Source: Pseudothioglobus sp905182815 (GTDB lineage Bacteria > Pseudomonadota > Gammaproteobacteria > PS1 > Pseudothioglobaceae). From it: a DNA stretch of 64,000 bases. Positions 54,076 to 62,144 of the stretch are shown one piece after another. Within the stretch, counting starts at the first letter, position 1; every line of letters begins with the position of its first letter. The translations under genes were made by a program, and so were the position numbers. The stretch covers positions 1 to 64,000 of the forward strand of contig NZ_CP159805.1 of NCBI RefSeq assembly GCF_048087625.1, in the 5' to 3' direction. The notes beneath the pieces were generated by a model that saw only the letters and a program-made list of their open reading frames with translations, had not been told where the DNA came from and did no database searches.

Positions 54076-54633
54076 TTAGTGAAGCTGAGTAGGGCTGATA
54101 AAGTCCTGTTTTGAGGGCTGTAATGTTTCTTGAATAAAGAGAACGCCTATTCGAACAAACTCAACGATTTCATAAAAGTCTTGAGTGTTTTCCTCGTTAT
54201 CTAATAGGTCAGCATCCATCTGAGAAATCTCACTAATGTCCTTGATCATCTCTAATACCTCTTCATCTGAGGCTTCTACCGAGCTCAGTCCAAGACCAAC
54301 CAATAATCCCTGGCACCACTCAATAAGAGTATTTGCTTGCTCTCTTAGCGGTGACTCGTCATCTGCAATAACCGGCCAAAAATTTAACGTAGGGTCTGAT
54401 AGTTGTTCATTGGTGTTATTAAATATCTCTGCAAGCACATGATGAGCTTCCTTTTCAATTAGGTTATTTAAATCAATAGTAACTAGTATTTCATTTAGCC
54501 AGTCATCTAATTGAATATCTTGCTTGACGCAATAAAATCCGCACAATAATCCATGGGCTGAAGAAATTGTGTCATCGGTATTAAGCTTTTGAAGGGCATC
54601 TTTTGCCAGATCATAATTGATAGGTTGACTCAT
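54076..54633 (-). CDS. UPF0149 family protein (YgfB-like)
   Basis: The 185-residue, acidic, all-helical protein fits the YgfB/YecA (UPF0149) family: an N-terminal SSAHGLLCGFYC segment, a central WCQGLLVGLGLS and an acidic C-terminus. It lacks the SEC-C zinc tail seen in YecA. YgfB-type proteins have been linked to gene regulation, but the role here is unknown. It lies 2 bases after pyrB on the same strand. Confidence 0.85.
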   Translation of the reverse strand: MSQPINYDLAKDALQKLNTDDTISSAHGLLCGFYCVKQDIQLDDWLNEILVTIDLNNLIEKEAHHVLAEIFNNTNEQLSDPTLNFWPVIADDESPLREQANTLIEWCQGLLVGLGLSSVEASDEEVLEMIKDISEISQMDADLLDNEENTQDFYEIVEFVRIGVLFIQETLQPSKQDFISPTQLH

Positions 54634-54635
54634 TT

Positions 54636-55595
54636 TTAAAACGCTCCAGCTAAAATTTCCATGACGGCCATTCGAACTGCAATGCCATTCGTTACCTGTT
54701 GAAGGATAACTGATTGAGGCCCATCCGCAACGGATGATTCAAGCTCAATTCCTCTGTTAACTGGCCCTGGATGCATGACAATTGCATCGGGCTTTGCAAA
54801 TTTTAAGATCTCATTTGTAATTCCAAAGCTATCAAAGTAAGTCTGCTCATCTGGGATATCTGCGGCAATCATTCTTTCTTTTTGCAGTCTCAAAGAGATA
54901 ATAACGTCAGCACCTTCGATGCCTTTTTGAAGATTATCAAAGCGCTCTAAGCCAGGCGTTTCTTCTTTGTAATGAAGGGTGTCCGGAGCAATCAATCGTA
55001 TGTCGGTTGTGCCTAAAGTTTGCATGGCCTGTATTCCAGATCGCGCAACACGCGAATGTCTTATGTCACCAACAATTGCAACGGATAAGTTATTAAAGGT
55101 TTTTTTACGCTGCCTTATGGTTAACATATCCAGAAGGGCTTGGGTCGGATGAGCATTAATTCCGTCCCCTGCATTTATAATGGATACGCCTTTCATGTTT
55201 TCTGCAACATGATGCGGGAGTCCATTTTGTTTGTGACGAATCACGAACATATCGATTTGCATTGCCTTGAGGGTGTGCATAGTATCCATCAAGGTTTCAT
55301 TTTTTTTAGTTGCTGAATTTGCAAGGTCAACGTTAATTGTTTTAGCGCTCGTTCGTTTGCCAGCTATTTCAAAAGTATTTCTTGTTCGAGTTGAAGGCTC
55401 GAAGAAGAGATTGGCGACAGACATATCTCTTAAGATCTTAGATTTTTGGAGCTGACCATTTTTATCGACATGGCCATCAGCTACGTCTAATATTTTTTCG
55501 AGTTGTTTTTTTGGAAGACCTTTTAAACCTAAAAGATGAGCTAGCCTTCCTTTTGAGTTTAGTTGAGAATCGTTGCTAATCGTGTGTGGTTTCAT
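54636..55595 (-). CDS. pyrB: aspartate carbamoyltransferase catalytic subunit
   Basis: PyrB joins carbamoyl phosphate and aspartate in pyrimidine synthesis. The 319-residue protein has the carbamoyl-phosphate loop FEPSTRTRNTFE and the aspartate-site HPGPVNRGIE. The length and the upstream ruvX match the Pseudomonas-type PyrB. No pyrI regulatory subunit or inactive dihydroorotase (pyrC') follows, so its quaternary partner is unclear. Its start overlaps the ruvX end by 20 bases. Confidence 0.96.
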   Translation of the reverse strand: MKPHTISNDSQLNSKGRLAHLLGLKGLPKKQLEKILDVADGHVDKNGQLQKSKILRDMSVANLFFEPSTRTRNTFEIAGKRTSAKTINVDLANSATKKNETLMDTMHTLKAMQIDMFVIRHKQNGLPHHVAENMKGVSIINAGDGINAHPTQALLDMLTIRQRKKTFNNLSVAIVGDIRHSRVARSGIQAMQTLGTTDIRLIAPDTLHYKEETPGLERFDNLQKGIEGADVIISLRLQKERMIAADIPDEQTYFDSFGITNEILKFAKPDAIVMHPGPVNRGIELESSVADGPQSVILQQVTNGIAVRMAVMEILAGAF

Positions 55596-56004
55596 TGAGC
55601 CAAGTTTGCAAAATTAGTTCAGCTGAACGCTTATCTACATCACCTCTATCAGCGTTTTTATGGGCGTAGTGCCATTTTAGTTGTTTTTTTGCTTCTGAAG
55701 AGGATAAATACTCGTCTATAAAAAAGACCTCAACATTAAATCGCTTAGTTAGTTTTTTGCCAAACGACTTTGCTATAAAGGTCATCTCTTGTTCTTTATT
55801 TTCTTTGTCAAGAGGCAGCCCAACAATAAAAGCATCAGCCTCATGCTGATTAATGATTAGCTCAAGATGCTCCCAATTTGTGGAGCCATCTTTGTGATGA
55901 AGAACCGTATCAATTCCGCTTGCATGGGAGGTCAGGCTATTGGCAATAGCAATACCGGTGCGTTTAGTTCCTACATCAAAACCAAGGTAGGTTTTGACGG
56001 TCAT
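55576..56004 (-). CDS. ruvX: RuvX/YqgF RNase H-fold nuclease
   Basis: YqgF is an RNase H-fold enzyme involved in pre-16S rRNA processing and proposed as a Holliday-junction resolvase. The 142-residue protein has the catalytic YLGFDVGTKRTGIAIAN, the central VGLPLDKE and the C-terminal DEYLSSSEA and HAYKNADRGD-like region (HKNADRGDVDKRSAELIL). Length is standard. It overlaps the upstream transglycosylase gene by 4 bases and pyrB by 20. Confidence 0.94.
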   Translation of the reverse strand: MTVKTYLGFDVGTKRTGIAIANSLTSHASGIDTVLHHKDGSTNWEHLELIINQHEADAFIVGLPLDKENKEQEMTFIAKSFGKKLTKRFNVEVFFIDEYLSSSEAKKQLKWHYAHKNADRGDVDKRSAELILQTWLNETTHD

Positions 56005-57167
56005 TGAAGCTGTTGAAATAATTCATAACCGACATAACCGTCTGCTGTAAGACCAATGTCAGACTGGAACTGTCTAGTTGCTTTTCGAGTTTTAGATCCC
56101 GCCATACCATCAGGAGTGCCGGTATCATAGCCCAGTAAATTCAAGGTATTTTGAATTTGCATAATGTCTTCTTTGCTAAGGAGGGGCTCATCAATAGTTT
56201 TTGCAGATAGTTTTGCGTTGCCGTTAAGCCTGTCGGATAGATAAGCCACTGAAAGAGCATACAAGATAGAGCGATTCCATCCCATTATTGTATTAAAGTT
56301 TCGGTACACTAAAAATGCCGGCCCTCTGTGGCCCATTGGTACAATTAAAGAGGCCTTAAAGTTTGATTTTGGTAGGTTTGAGTTGTTCCCTCGTCGAACC
56401 CCAAGTGCCGCCCATTCATTAACTGTCTTTTCATTATCTAATCCAGTTAATTGATAGTCGAAGTTTTTAGGAATTAAGGCTTCTCTTCCCCATTTTTCAC
56501 TTTTTTTCCAGCCAAGTTTGTTTAGAAAGTTAGCAGCACTAGCATAAATATCAGCCTTCTCATTCCACAGGTCTACTTTGCCGTCATTATTGGCATCAAC
56601 ACCATACGCGATGACATTAGTTGGCATAAATTGCACTGCGCCCATTGCGCCGGCCCAAGATCCAGTTGCATCAAACGGAATGGTTTTCTTATCCATCAAC
56701 TTTAAAACAGCAATAAGCTCCCTTGTAAAAAATTTTGATCGTCTTTTGTCATAGGCAAGTGTTGCCAAAGAGCGAATAAGGCTATCACTACCCATATAAT
56801 TTCCATAGTTACTTTCAAGTCCTAAAAATGCAACTATAACGTAGGCTGGGACGCCGTACTTTTCAGAGGTTTTACTTAGTAATGAAGCATTATTTTTTAA
56901 CGTGTCTTTGCCATTATTAAGGCGAACTTTATTAACTCTTTTGTTTACATAATGCCAAAAATTTTGATTAAACTCTGCTTGAGCTTTGTCCGATGCAATG
57001 GCAGAAGGTCTTGGCGTAAGCTCAAAGAAAGCCTTATCAATGGTTGATTTAGAAACTCCTTGCTCAGTTGCAGTTTTGCGGACCTGATCTAGAAATTCTT
57101 CAAACGAATGTGAGCTTGCAAAAACGCTTGTAGTGAGAAAAATGAGACAAAAAAATCTTAAAAACAT
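56001..57167 (-). CDS. MltB-type lytic murein transglycosylase with a peptidoglycan-binding domain
   Basis: The 388-residue exported enzyme has a signal peptide (1-17, ending VFAS). The SLT family 3 catalytic domain has the catalytic Glu in FLGLESNYG, with GSWAGAMGAVQFMPTN and the calcium-site-like DANNDGKVDLW. The C-terminal peptidoglycan-binding domain has LNLLGYDTGTPDGMAGSKTR. It should cleave glycan strands to anhydromuropeptides. There is no lipobox, so it is a soluble periplasmic form. Confidence 0.93.
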   Translation of the reverse strand: MFLRFFCLIFLTTSVFASSHSFEEFLDQVRKTATEQGVSKSTIDKAFFELTPRPSAIASDKAQAEFNQNFWHYVNKRVNKVRLNNGKDTLKNNASLLSKTSEKYGVPAYVIVAFLGLESNYGNYMGSDSLIRSLATLAYDKRRSKFFTRELIAVLKLMDKKTIPFDATGSWAGAMGAVQFMPTNVIAYGVDANNDGKVDLWNEKADIYASAANFLNKLGWKKSEKWGREALIPKNFDYQLTGLDNEKTVNEWAALGVRRGNNSNLPKSNFKASLIVPMGHRGPAFLVYRNFNTIMGWNRSILYALSVAYLSDRLNGNAKLSAKTIDEPLLSKEDIMQIQNTLNLLGYDTGTPDGMAGSKTRKATRQFQSDIGLTADGYVGYELFQQLQ

Positions 57168-57335
57168 AAGTAAATAATAGTGCGTGAATACGTTCTTATT
57201 TTAATACTTTTTTGCAGTAATGATGGCGATGGATGGGAAAAAAGAACATTATTTAGAAATAAATTAAAATTATCTGCGCTATTAATATGAAATAAAGAAG
57301 ATAATTATAAAATTATAAAATCAATCCTTAATTTA

Positions 57336-58589
57336 ATGCCAACTTATAGGCCCCTTGCAGAAATACTAAGACCCAGTGCGCTGAGCGAATTTATTGGCCA
57401 GCGTCATTTGCTTGACCCTGATAAGCCGATTGGTAAGGCTTTGGCCGACAAACATCTCCACTCAATGATTTTATGGGGGCCTTCTGGTGTTGGAAAAACC
57501 ACCCTTGCCCGTATTATTTGCTCGCAGATGGGTGCCCATTTTGAACAAATGTCAGCAGTACTTGACGGCATTAAAGAGCTTAGAAATGTAATAGAGCATG
57601 CCCAGCTCTATAAGCACCAGGATAAAAATACGATACTATTTGTTGATGAAATTCATCGTTTTAATAAAGCTCAGCAGGACGCTTTTCTGCCTCATATTGA
57701 GTCTGGATTAATTACATTAATTGGAGCAACTACAGAAAATCCTTCTTTTGAAATTAACTCATCATTACTCTCAAGATCAAGGGTGTATATTCTTGATAAG
57801 TTAAGCAGTGAGGACCTCTCAACTATAGCCTCAAAAGCATTAAAGAATCAAGATATCCTTCTAGATGACGACGGATCACTAGCTCTGATTATTGATGGCA
57901 GTGATGGCGATGCCAGGCGCTTAATTAATATCATTGAGCAGCTAACTGAAACACCAAAAAAAACTCTATATAGAGATGATATTGCTAAAACGCTCCAGGA
58001 AAAAGTAAGCAGCTTTGATAAGGGCGGCGATATTTATTACCAACAGCTTTCTGCATTCCATAAGTCTGTCAGGGGCTCTTCTCCAGATGGCGCTCTTTAT
58101 TGGATGGCAAGGATGATTGTTTCAGGCTGCGATCCAAAGGTTATCGCTCGAAGGCTTTTAGCAATTGCATCAGAGGATATAGGTAACGCCGATCCAAGGG
58201 CGCTCCAAATTACTATTAATGCCTGGGATGTTTATGAGCGCCTCGGAGATAAAGAGGGAAATAGAGCCATCGCTCAAGCGGCTGTTTTTTGTGCGTGTGC
58301 GCCAAAATCAAATGCAGTTTATAGCGCATTTAATCAAGCTATAGAGGCAGCAAAAAATACAGGTGACTTTGCAGTGCCTACTCATCTTAGAAACGCAAGT
58401 ACCAAGTTAATGGAAGAGTTAGGGCACGGAAAGGGTTATCGCTATGCGCATCATGAGCCTGATGGTTTTAGTAAGGGCCAGACTTATTTTCCTGAAGAGA
58501 TGGGCGAGCAAATATATTATGAGCCCACTGACCGAGGTCTAGAGATTAAAATTAAAGAAAAGTTGAAACAGCTTAGGTCAAATTTATGA
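57336..58589 (+). CDS. rarA: replication-associated recombination protein RarA
   Basis: RarA (MgsA) is an AAA+ ATPase of the clamp-loader group acting at stalled forks. The 417-residue protein has Walker A GPSGVGKTT and Walker B LFVDEIHRFNK, sensor GATTENPSFE, and the C-terminal tetramerisation region (VRGSSPDGALYWMARM; GNADPRALQ). Length is slightly below E. coli (447). Its stop overlaps the crcB start by 4 bases. The 168-base upstream spacer is AT-rich with no feature I can support. Confidence 0.95.
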   Translation: MPTYRPLAEILRPSALSEFIGQRHLLDPDKPIGKALADKHLHSMILWGPSGVGKTTLARIICSQMGAHFEQMSAVLDGIKELRNVIEHAQLYKHQDKNTILFVDEIHRFNKAQQDAFLPHIESGLITLIGATTENPSFEINSSLLSRSRVYILDKLSSEDLSTIASKALKNQDILLDDDGSLALIIDGSDGDARRLINIIEQLTETPKKTLYRDDIAKTLQEKVSSFDKGGDIYYQQLSAFHKSVRGSSPDGALYWMARMIVSGCDPKVIARRLLAIASEDIGNADPRALQITINAWDVYERLGDKEGNRAIAQAAVFCACAPKSNAVYSAFNQAIEAAKNTGDFAVPTHLRNASTKLMEELGHGKGYRYAHHEPDGFSKGQTYFPEEMGEQIYYEPTDRGLEIKIKEKLKQLRSNL

Positions 58590-58987
58590 ACACTTTAACG
58601 TCTATTGTAAGCATTGGTATAGGCGCCACTGTCGGAGCCACTTGCCGATACTATATTGGCGTTTTTTCAATGCATTATTTTGATAAAGCCTTCCCCTATG
58701 GAACCTTAATTTCAAACATTATTGGCTCATTCATCGCAGGTCTATTGGTAGTTTTTGTCTTAGAAAAACTCTTTCTTAGTGAGACGTATCGGTTAATGCT
58801 ACTTGTTGGATTGGCAGGCTCTCTAACTACCATGTCAGCGCTTTCAATTGAGTCTGTTGAGATGCTTAGCGGCGGTAACTATGGCCAGGCATTATTAAAT
58901 ATCTTGTTAAATTTAGGGCTGTCACTTCTTGCTGCAAGCTTTGGCGTAATGCTTGCAAAATACGGCTTTAATTTAGCGCAGAGCTAA
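58586..58987 (+). CDS. crcB: fluoride ion exporter CrcB/Fluc
   Basis: Fluc channels export fluoride as antiparallel dimers. The 133-residue, four-helix protein has the expected GATVGATCRYYIG and PYGTLISNIIGSFIAG segments with the conserved Asn, plus GLAGSLTTMSALSIES. There is no fluoride riboswitch; the gene is translationally coupled to rarA. It overlaps the convergent gshB by 15 bases. Confidence 0.92.
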   Translation: MNTLTSIVSIGIGATVGATCRYYIGVFSMHYFDKAFPYGTLISNIIGSFIAGLLVVFVLEKLFLSETYRLMLLVGLAGSLTTMSALSIESVEMLSGGNYGQALLNILLNLGLSLLAASFGVMLAKYGFNLAQS

Positions 58988-59929
58988 CTTAACCTCAACT
59001 TCATCTAAGAGAATAGATGAGATATTGAGATTAAACTGACTATCAAGCTCTCGAATGCAGGTTGGGCTGGTTACGTTTATTTCTGTAATGTAATCACCGA
59101 TAACATCAAGCCCAACAAACATAAGCTCTTTTTCAATGAGCATTGGAGCAATTTGACTACATAAATATTGATCCCTTTCTGATAATGGTTGACCAACACC
59201 CTTTGCCCCTGCAGCTAAATTTCCCTTAAAGTTTCCTTCTGCTGGTATTCGAGCGAGCGCATAATCAACAGGCCTTCCATTAATTAATAAAATACGTTTG
59301 TCACCGTCCTTTATTTCAGGCAAAAACTCCTGAGCCATAATATAGCGACTTCCTTGGTTGGTTATTTTTAGGAGTACTTCCTCGATATTTTTATCACCAT
59401 TTGCAAGTTTAAATATATCAGTTCCGCCCATTCCGTCCAGCGGCTTAACAACTACTGCTTTAATTTTGGAGATAAACTCTGAAAGCTTTTCGATATTTGA
59501 GCTGACAAGTGTTTCTGGAATGCAGTCTGGAAAATTTAAAGCAAAAAGTTTTTCGTTAGCATCCCTTAGTGAGCTTGGTTTATTCACAACTAAAACCCCG
59601 CTATCCTCTACCTGCTCTAGAAGATAAGTTGCATAAATATAATCCATATCAAACGGAGGGTCTTTGCGCATAAACACAACATCTATATTAGTTAGCTGGA
59701 GTTCTTCTGCCGCTTCACATTTATACCATTTATGCTCAGAATCTTTGACTAATGTCTTACGCGCAGTAGCAATAACTTTTCCGTCCCCATAAAACATATC
59801 AGTGCTATCAAAAGTGTAAATATCCCATCCACGTTTTTGCGCTTCTAGCATCATGGCAAATGAGGAATCTTTAATTGGCTTAATGCTGGAAATGTCATCC
59901 ATCAGCACGGCGAGTATAATTGGCTTCAT
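58973..59929 (-). CDS. gshB: glutathione synthetase
   Basis: GshB adds glycine to gamma-glutamylcysteine. The 318-residue ATP-grasp enzyme matches the family length. It has MRKDPPFDMDYIYATYLLE, VVKPLDGMGGTDIFKL, the grasp segment FLPEIKDGDKRILLINGRP and the C-terminal FVGLDVIGDYITEINVTSPT. It is a single gene on this strand, converging on crcB. Confidence 0.97.
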   Translation of the reverse strand: MKPIILAVLMDDISSIKPIKDSSFAMMLEAQKRGWDIYTFDSTDMFYGDGKVIATARKTLVKDSEHKWYKCEAAEELQLTNIDVVFMRKDPPFDMDYIYATYLLEQVEDSGVLVVNKPSSLRDANEKLFALNFPDCIPETLVSSNIEKLSEFISKIKAVVVKPLDGMGGTDIFKLANGDKNIEEVLLKITNQGSRYIMAQEFLPEIKDGDKRILLINGRPVDYALARIPAEGNFKGNLAAGAKGVGQPLSERDQYLCSQIAPMLIEKELMFVGLDVIGDYITEINVTSPTCIRELDSQFNLNISSILLDEVEVKLALR

Positions 59930-59985
59930 TAGGATAGTATAAAGTATTCAGATTAATTAATAATATACATGCCCGTCAAAATATG

Positions 59986-60014
59986 TTGAAGTAGCGAGGT
60001 TAAGGGCGTATAAT
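59986..60014 (+). promoter_or_regulatory. promoter of the metY-rimP-nusA-infB operon
   Basis: TTGAAG (59986-59991) and a perfect TATAAT (60009-60014) are separated by 17 bases and end 13 bases before the initiator tRNA. This is a strong sigma-70 promoter in the expected place for the operon. Confidence 0.75.
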
Positions 60015-60027
60015 TTCGCCTCTTTAG

Positions 60028-60104
<77 letters not shown>

Positions 60105-60110
60105 ATTTAG

Positions 60111-60133
60111 ACCCCCTCTTTTGGGGGTTTTTA
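60111..60133 (+). terminator. terminator/attenuator between metY and rimP
   Basis: ACCCCC (60111-60116) and GGGGGT (60123-60128) form a perfect 6-bp stem with a 6-base loop, followed by TTTT. It sits between the tRNA and rimP, only 14 bases before the rimP start. It probably ends most transcription after the tRNA and lets some continue into the operon. Confidence 0.85.
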
Positions 60134-60146
60134 TTAGGAATTTTTT

Positions 60147-60608
60147 GTGGCTAAGATATCTGACAAAGTAGTTGCGTTAATTAATCCAAGTATCAATGAT
60201 TTGGGTTATGAGCTGGTGGGCGTTGAATACGTTGCCAGTGGAAAACACTCTATTTTGAGGCTTTATATAGATTCAGAGGAAGGCATTGGGGTGGATGATT
60301 GTGAGGTTGTTTCTCGCCAAGTAAGTGCAATAATGGATGTTGAGGATCCAATAAGTGGGCAGTACAATCTTGAGGTATCGTCGCCCGGTATTGAGAGACC
60401 TCTTTTTAATATTGCACATTACCAACGTTTTTTAGGCCATGATGTTCGTTTGAGAACATTCAGGCCAATTGATGGTAGAAGAAACTTTACTGGTGCTATT
60501 GGTAGTGTTAGCGAAGCTAGTAATTCACTGGAATTAGTAACAGAGCTAGGCCCTGTTACTTTGGAGATAGATTTAATCGAAAAAGCAAATTTAGTTGCTC
60601 ATTTTTAG
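60147..60608 (+). CDS. rimP: ribosome maturation factor RimP
   Basis: RimP assists 30S subunit assembly. The 153-residue protein has the N-terminal domain with LGYELVGVEYV and LRLYIDSEEGIGVDDCE. A YNLEVSSPGIERPLF segment follows, with the C-terminal SH3-like domain after it. Translation starts at GTG. It is followed by nusA after 9 bases. Confidence 0.96.
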   Translation: MAKISDKVVALINPSINDLGYELVGVEYVASGKHSILRLYIDSEEGIGVDDCEVVSRQVSAIMDVEDPISGQYNLEVSSPGIERPLFNIAHYQRFLGHDVRLRTFRPIDGRRNFTGAIGSVSEASNSLELVTELGPVTLEIDLIEKANLVAHF

Positions 60609-60617
60609 GAGAAGCGC

Positions 60618-62093
60618 ATGGATGGTAAAGAGTTATTTTTAATGGTTGAGGCAATCTCAAACGAAAAGAATATAACCAAAGATGATGTTATAGAGTCATT
60701 AGAAGAGGCGTTAGCTGTTGCAACAAAGAAGCGAAATAATATTGAAGTTCGTGTTGAGGTTGACAGACATACTGGTGAATTTAATACCTTTAGGCAATGG
60801 CTTGTCATTGAGGATGGTGAAAAATTTGTTGATGATGATGGAGAAATGTTTGATCCGGAGCTCCATATTTACCAAGCAGATTCAAACGGTCTAGATATTG
60901 ATGCTTTTGTTGAAGAGCCAATGGAGTCTCTAGAGTTTGGAAGAATTGCAGCTCAAGTTGCTAAACAGGTAATCATTCAAAAAGTTCGTGAAGCCGAAAG
61001 AACAGTTATTGTTGATAACTATACGCAGCGTGTTGGAGAAGTTGTGATGGTTACAGTCAAAAGAGTTGATAGAGGAAACGTTTTTGTAGATATGGGTGGA
61101 ATTGATGGCATGATTTCAAAGTTTGACTTGATACCGAATGAGTCAATTAGAAAAAATGATCGTTTAAGGGCTTATATTAAAGAAGTTAAGTCTACTCCTC
61201 GTGGTGCACAAATTTTTCTGAGCCGAACCGTCAACGATATGATGATCGAGCTTTTTACTATGGAAGTTCCTGAAATTAGTGAAGGCGTAATAGAAATTAA
61301 GGCTGGAGCGAGAGACCCAGGTCTTCGCTCTAAGCTTGCAGTTAAGGCAAAAGATAAGCGGATAGATCCGATTGGCTCATGTATTGGCATGAGGGGCGCA
61401 CGCGTTCAGGCAGTCTCAAACGAACTAAATGGAGAGAGAGTTGATATTATTCTTTGGGATGAAGACCCTGCGCAGTTTGTAATTAATGCTATGGCTCCAG
61501 CAGAGGTTAGCTCAATTGTGGTTGATGAAGAGAAAGGTTTTATGGATATTGCGGTTGAGGAAGATCAATTAGCACTTGCAATAGGTAGGGGCGGTCAGAA
61601 CATTAAGCTGGCAAGTAGACTTACTGGTTGGAAACTTAATGTAATGTCTATTAGCGATGCAGATGATATCCAGGCGAAAGAGTTACAGAAAACAGGCGAA
61701 AAGCTAGCTGAAAAACTTGGTGTTGATGCAGAAGTAGCCGCTGTCTTGATTGATGAGGGCTATACAAATCTTGATGAAATAGCTGAAGCTGAATCGGATG
61801 CATTATCCAAAATTGAAGAATTTGACTCTGATATGGTGGGTGAGCTTCAAGAAAGAGCCCAGGATGCGCAGTTAGTTAAGGCATTAACAGATGCAGAATC
61901 TACAGAAATCTTACTCAGCGTTGAGGGTGTTGACGAGGCCCTAGCAGCAGCACTTGTTGAAGCTGAAATTACTACAGTAGATGCATTAGCTGAACTGTCA
62001 ATTGTTGAGGTTTTGGAAATTCAAGATGTTGGAAATGATAGCGCTTCTGCTGTTATTATGGCAGCCAGAGAAAAAGAAGGCTGGTTTGACTAA
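60618..62093 (+). CDS. nusA: transcription termination/antitermination factor NusA
   Basis: NusA modulates pausing, termination and antitermination by RNA polymerase. The 491-residue protein (E. coli 495) has the N-terminal polymerase-binding domain, an S1 domain (GNVFVDMGGIDGMISK) and two KH domains (CIGMRGARVQAV; AIGRGGQNIKLASRLTGW). Two acidic C-terminal repeats end in AREKEGWFD. An AGGAG site lies 7 bases before the ATG. Central gene of the metY-rimP-nusA-infB operon. Confidence 0.98.
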   Translation: MDGKELFLMVEAISNEKNITKDDVIESLEEALAVATKKRNNIEVRVEVDRHTGEFNTFRQWLVIEDGEKFVDDDGEMFDPELHIYQADSNGLDIDAFVEEPMESLEFGRIAAQVAKQVIIQKVREAERTVIVDNYTQRVGEVVMVTVKRVDRGNVFVDMGGIDGMISKFDLIPNESIRKNDRLRAYIKEVKSTPRGAQIFLSRTVNDMMIELFTMEVPEISEGVIEIKAGARDPGLRSKLAVKAKDKRIDPIGSCIGMRGARVQAVSNELNGERVDIILWDEDPAQFVINAMAPAEVSSIVVDEEKGFMDIAVEEDQLALAIGRGGQNIKLASRLTGWKLNVMSISDADDIQAKELQKTGEKLAEKLGVDAEVAAVLIDEGYTNLDEIAEAESDALSKIEEFDSDMVGELQERAQDAQLVKALTDAESTEILLSVEGVDEALAAALVEAEITTVDALAELSIVEVLEIQDVGNDSASAVIMAAREKEGWFD

Positions 62094-62144
62094 TTTTAAT
62101 ATAGGTGTTTTAAGTATCAATAACTAGAATATATAGGCAAAAAT

